From NCBI GenBank assembly GCA_900316995.1, contig ONEZ01000006.1, forward strand, positions 124,001 to 188,000: 64,000 nt of DNA, read 5' to 3'. Positions 63,919 to 64,000 of the stretch are shown here, piece after piece. Origin of the DNA: an uncultured Bacteroidales bacterium. Lineage in GTDB: Bacteria > Bacteroidota > Bacteroidia > Bacteroidales > Paludibacteraceae. The notes under the pieces are model-generated. The model searched no databases. It was not told where the DNA came from and saw only the letters and a list, made by a program, of their open reading frames with translations. Each line of letters starts with the position of its first letter. Within the stretch, counting starts at the first letter, position 1. Position numbers and translations under genes: made by a program.

Positions 63919-64000
63919 ATGGAAAATCTTTTAAGTCTTTTTGTCAGCTCTATTTTTGCCGACAATATGATTTTTGCATACTTCCTTGGAATGTGTTCGT
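63919..64000 (+). CDS. nqrE: NQR subunit E, cut by the window end
   Basis: Only 27 codons: MENLLSLFVSSIFADNMIFA then YFLGMCS, the conserved NqrE start including Cys26 of the shared iron-sulfur centre. The remainder and nqrF lie outside. Confidence 0.93.
   Translation, partial: MENLLSLFVSSIFADNMIFAYFLGMCS

Overview
The window comes from a bacterium of the order Bacteroidales (Bacteroidota). The signs are: -7 boxes of the Bacteroidota type (TAnnTTTG, several with TTTG 19-21 bp upstream) and almost no Shine-Dalgarno sequences; a Na+-translocating NADH:quinone reductase (nqr) operon; menaquinone genes (menA, menG); a type IX secretion (T9SS) plug protein and proteins with T9SS-type C-terminal sorting domains; and a PabB-PabC fusion. 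I cannot place it to genus. No rRNA, CRISPR array, insertion sequence or prophage was seen.

Layout. Positions 1-12.3 kb are accessory DNA threaded around menA, a PfkB kinase and a VanX-like dipeptidase. A superfamily 1 helicase runs off the left edge. Between about 4.7 and 12.0 kb lies an AT-rich island: a controller-like XRE regulator, a small unknown protein, a Nudix hydrolase, a PLD/DEAD-helicase/DUF3427 protein, a small acidic protein, then an opposing HNH-endonuclease operon. The island ends in a decayed vsr gene and scarred fragments of second copies of menA and vanX, so menA/vanX sequence flanks it on both sides. That is good evidence for past horizontal exchange at this locus.

Positions 12.3-57 kb are mostly housekeeping: pabBC, dnaK, a catalytically degenerate S9 peptidase homologue, a nucleotidyltransferase, NfeD/SPFH membrane proteins, two surface proteins sharing a repeat, an MFS sugar transporter, recR, engB, purE, two rhomboids, HU, argS, an S41 protease, dCMP deaminase, a Ca2+/Na+ antiporter, apbE, rho, rplU-rpmA, an rRNA methyltransferase, htpG, serS, tRNA-Arg(ACG), a Rieske-like lipoprotein, adk, obg, menG, a large T9SS cargo protein and tRNA-Pro(TGG). 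dnaK and htpG share an upstream sigma-54-like element.

Positions 57-64 kb hold an orphan RprY-like regulator, a DUF486 membrane protein, the T9SS plug protein and nqrABCDE (E cut by the window end). Several scattered genes serve one respiratory module: menA and menG make menaquinone, ApbE attaches FMN to NqrB and NqrC, and NQR reduces the quinone. NqrC carries an extra N-terminal rubredoxin-like domain, which I consider the most unusual protein architecture in the window.
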